Shown here: positions 62,725-64,000 of the stretch, piece after piece
Layout: every line of letters starts with the position of its first letter
Position numbering within the stretch: the first letter of the stretch is position 1
NCBI GenBank assembly: GCA_018136815.1
Contig: CM030931.1
Coordinates: 6,592,399-6,656,398, forward strand
DNA: 64,000 nucleotides
DNA from: Isochrysis galbana
Lineage: Eukaryota > Haptophyta > Isochrysidales > Isochrysidaceae
Direction of reading: 5' to 3'
Program-made: the position numbers and the translations under genes
Notes under the pieces: generated by a model
The model's database searches: none
The model's input: only the letters and a program-made list of their open reading frames with translations
What the model was told of the DNA's origin: nothing

Positions 62725-62804
62725 CAGAGTTTTCTTGTTGTCCTGGTTTAATCCTAGCTAGTGCTGAGGGACCGTGCCTCATCGGTAAGGAGTGGAATAG
62801 GTTT

Positions 62805-62995
62805 AGTTTGGAGCTATCTTGATCGAAGTAGATAGCTAGTCAGAGCTATCTTGATAGATAGAGATAGTGCCCGTGGCTATCTTGATAGATAGAGATGGTC
62901 GCCATAGGTCGCCTATATCTATATCTACTATATCTAAGATATCACAATATCAATATCAAGATATCTGCGCTAGTCCGACTAGTATTAGTTACTAG
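62805..62995. repeat. Iterated CTATCTTGATAGATAG array, copy 2
   Basis: GAGCTATCTTGAT and GATAGATAGAGAT units repeat three times, followed by ATATCTATATCTACTATATC and GATATCACAATATCAATATC. It lies 80 bp upstream of the fusion gene and resembles 50503-50640. Confidence 0.65.
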
Positions 62996-63064
62996 TCCGG
63001 CGCCTCCCCCTTTAAGAGTAGTCCATTGTCCATTATCCCGTTACTTCTTTCTTTTCCCGCTCCC

Positions 63065-63232
63065 CTCAACTACTTTTATAAGTAGGAGGCCAATGGGGGC
63101 CTCGCGCCCCCCTCTCTCCATCGCAAACACCCCCTGGCCCCTGGGTGCTGGGTGGGCCTGCACAACCAACCTCAGCCCCTTCCTGCTGGCAGGGGTTGAG
63201 CTGACACCAATCTGGCCCAGACCTTCGCCGAG
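63065..63232 (+). repeat. SINE-like element B, copy 3
   Basis: CTACTTTTATAAGTAGGAGG, CCAATGGGGGCCTCGCGCCC, CCCTCTCTCC and CTTCCTGCTGGCAGGGGTTG. This copy keeps the full palindromic head CTACTTTTATAAGTAG. Confidence 0.7.
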
Positions 63233-63469
63233 CGCGCGCCGCGCGCCGCACGCACTCGCCTGCACTGGCCCTCGCTCGTACTGACCCCCCCCTCACCATT
63301 GAGCCCAGGGTTCGTGTAGAAACGTTTCACAGGTGTTCCACTGTTACACGTGAAACGGCAGCGCCAGCTGCCGTTCCACAGGAAACCCCCCTCCCGCCGC
63401 GGAGCGGCGGGCGGTGGGGCGCGGCGCCATATGCGACGCGCGCCGCGCGCCGGCGCGCGGCTGGCCGTG

Positions 63470-63612
63470 CGTCTTCGTTCGCCGTTCGTTCCCAGTCCAG
63501 ACACCCATATGGGGATGCCCGACCCCATCCAGAATTTCATTCACCCGACTCCCGGCGGGGAGGAGGGCCAAGGCGCCGCGCTAACCGCCGGTGCCGCTCG
63601 CGACGGAGTGGC
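63470..63612 (+). repeat. Dispersed repeat H, copy 2
   Basis: It matches 14025-14165, including the frame QNFIHPTPGGEEGQ. Confidence 0.7.
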
Positions 63613-63817
63613 CCAGAGCCCTCCGGCTCCGCTCGACTCGACAAGCACGAAATCATTCACCCAAACCAAGCAAATTATGTTCTTGTCTCCACGTTTCGCT
63701 CGCTATGTTCCGTTGCTTCTTGTTCCGATTCTGACCTCTGGTCAGCTCAGGTTCCAGGTTCCAGGTCTCTGTTTCCAGGTTCACCGCTCGACATCGGGAG
63801 ACGTCTCGATCTTAGTC

Positions 63818-64000
63818 GGGGGGTGTCGCATTCATCCTAGATGATGCGATTTCCAGGTTCTTATTTCCAGGTCCTTCGCCGTGCGGCCACACGGTGAAGC
63901 TCAGGTACTTCTAGGTTGGTAGGGTTCGTCCCTAGCGACCTAGAATTCGGGTTCTTGTTTCTTTCCTTCTAGCCTGTTTGTCAGGTCTAGATTCCAGGTT
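63818..64000 (+). repeat. Dispersed repeat G, copy 2 (cut by window edge)
   Basis: It matches 11166-11350 closely, in the same orientation, and continues past the window. Confidence 0.75.

Noticed and set aside
11166..64000. Repeat G copies as the two LTRs of one giant retrotransposon
   Set aside because: They are 52 kb apart with many unrelated genes between them and no matching primer-binding site or polyprotein.

Overview
The window is nuclear DNA from a microbial eukaryote, not a prokaryote. Twelve gene models have spliced or single-exon reading frames with short GT-AG introns (73 to 238 bp, 22 supported; 18 of the 22 donors read GTG). The proteins include mitochondrial carriers, a DP-type E2F partner, a GCN5-like acetyltransferase, PP2C and a dUTPase. 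Several leaders look like a signal peptide followed by a basic stretch (rhomboid-like, RsfS/Iojap, PDZ protein), as in algae with a secondary plastid. The GC-rich, tract-filled sequence fits a haptophyte or similar alga, but the lineage is an inference that the sequence alone does not settle.

Layout: 0.2-0.8 kb, cytochrome b561 piece (-); 1.6-2.9, SAM-type mitochondrial carrier (-); 5.8-7.5, SLC38-like amino acid transporter (+); 9.4-10.7, rhomboid-like protein (-); 11-18, repeats including a LINE (14.2-17.3) split by a hAT-like element; 18.7-19.4, acidic protein (+); 22.8-24.2, L-2-hydroxyglutarate dehydrogenase (+); 24.2-30.5, repeats plus a small secreted protein; 30.7-31.7, dUTPase (-); 33.3-34.5, GC-extreme island with a leucine-rich-repeat protein and a DNA polymerase delta fragment; 35.0-36.7, DP transcription factor (+); 37-40, repeats and a hAT transposase remnant; 39.9-40.6, Tudor-like acidic protein (-); 41.1-42.3, RsfS (+); 45.5-47.3, SLC25A39/40-type carrier (+); 48-50.9, LINE and Copia remnants and repeats; 51.3-54.3, PDZ-coiled-coil protein (+); 54.9-55.6, intact SINE-like element; 57.5-59.4, PP2C (-); 60.6-62.7, a GNAT-coiled-coil-PARP-like fusion (-). 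Genes are single, not in operons, and nearly all follow a polypyrimidine tract on the coding strand.

About half of the window is repeats. Three kinds stand out. (1) Retroposed SINE-like elements of about 755 bp with a palindromic head, long target-site duplications and an RNA hairpin kept by a compensatory change. (2) hAT-like elements with 8-bp target duplications, one of which sits in a LINE so that removing it restores the frame exactly. (3) Many short loci built from one iterated 8-12 bp word that differs from locus to locus; two of the hAT-like elements share one scaffold but carry different words. The most unusual protein is the predicted acetyltransferase/ADP-ribosyltransferase-like fusion.
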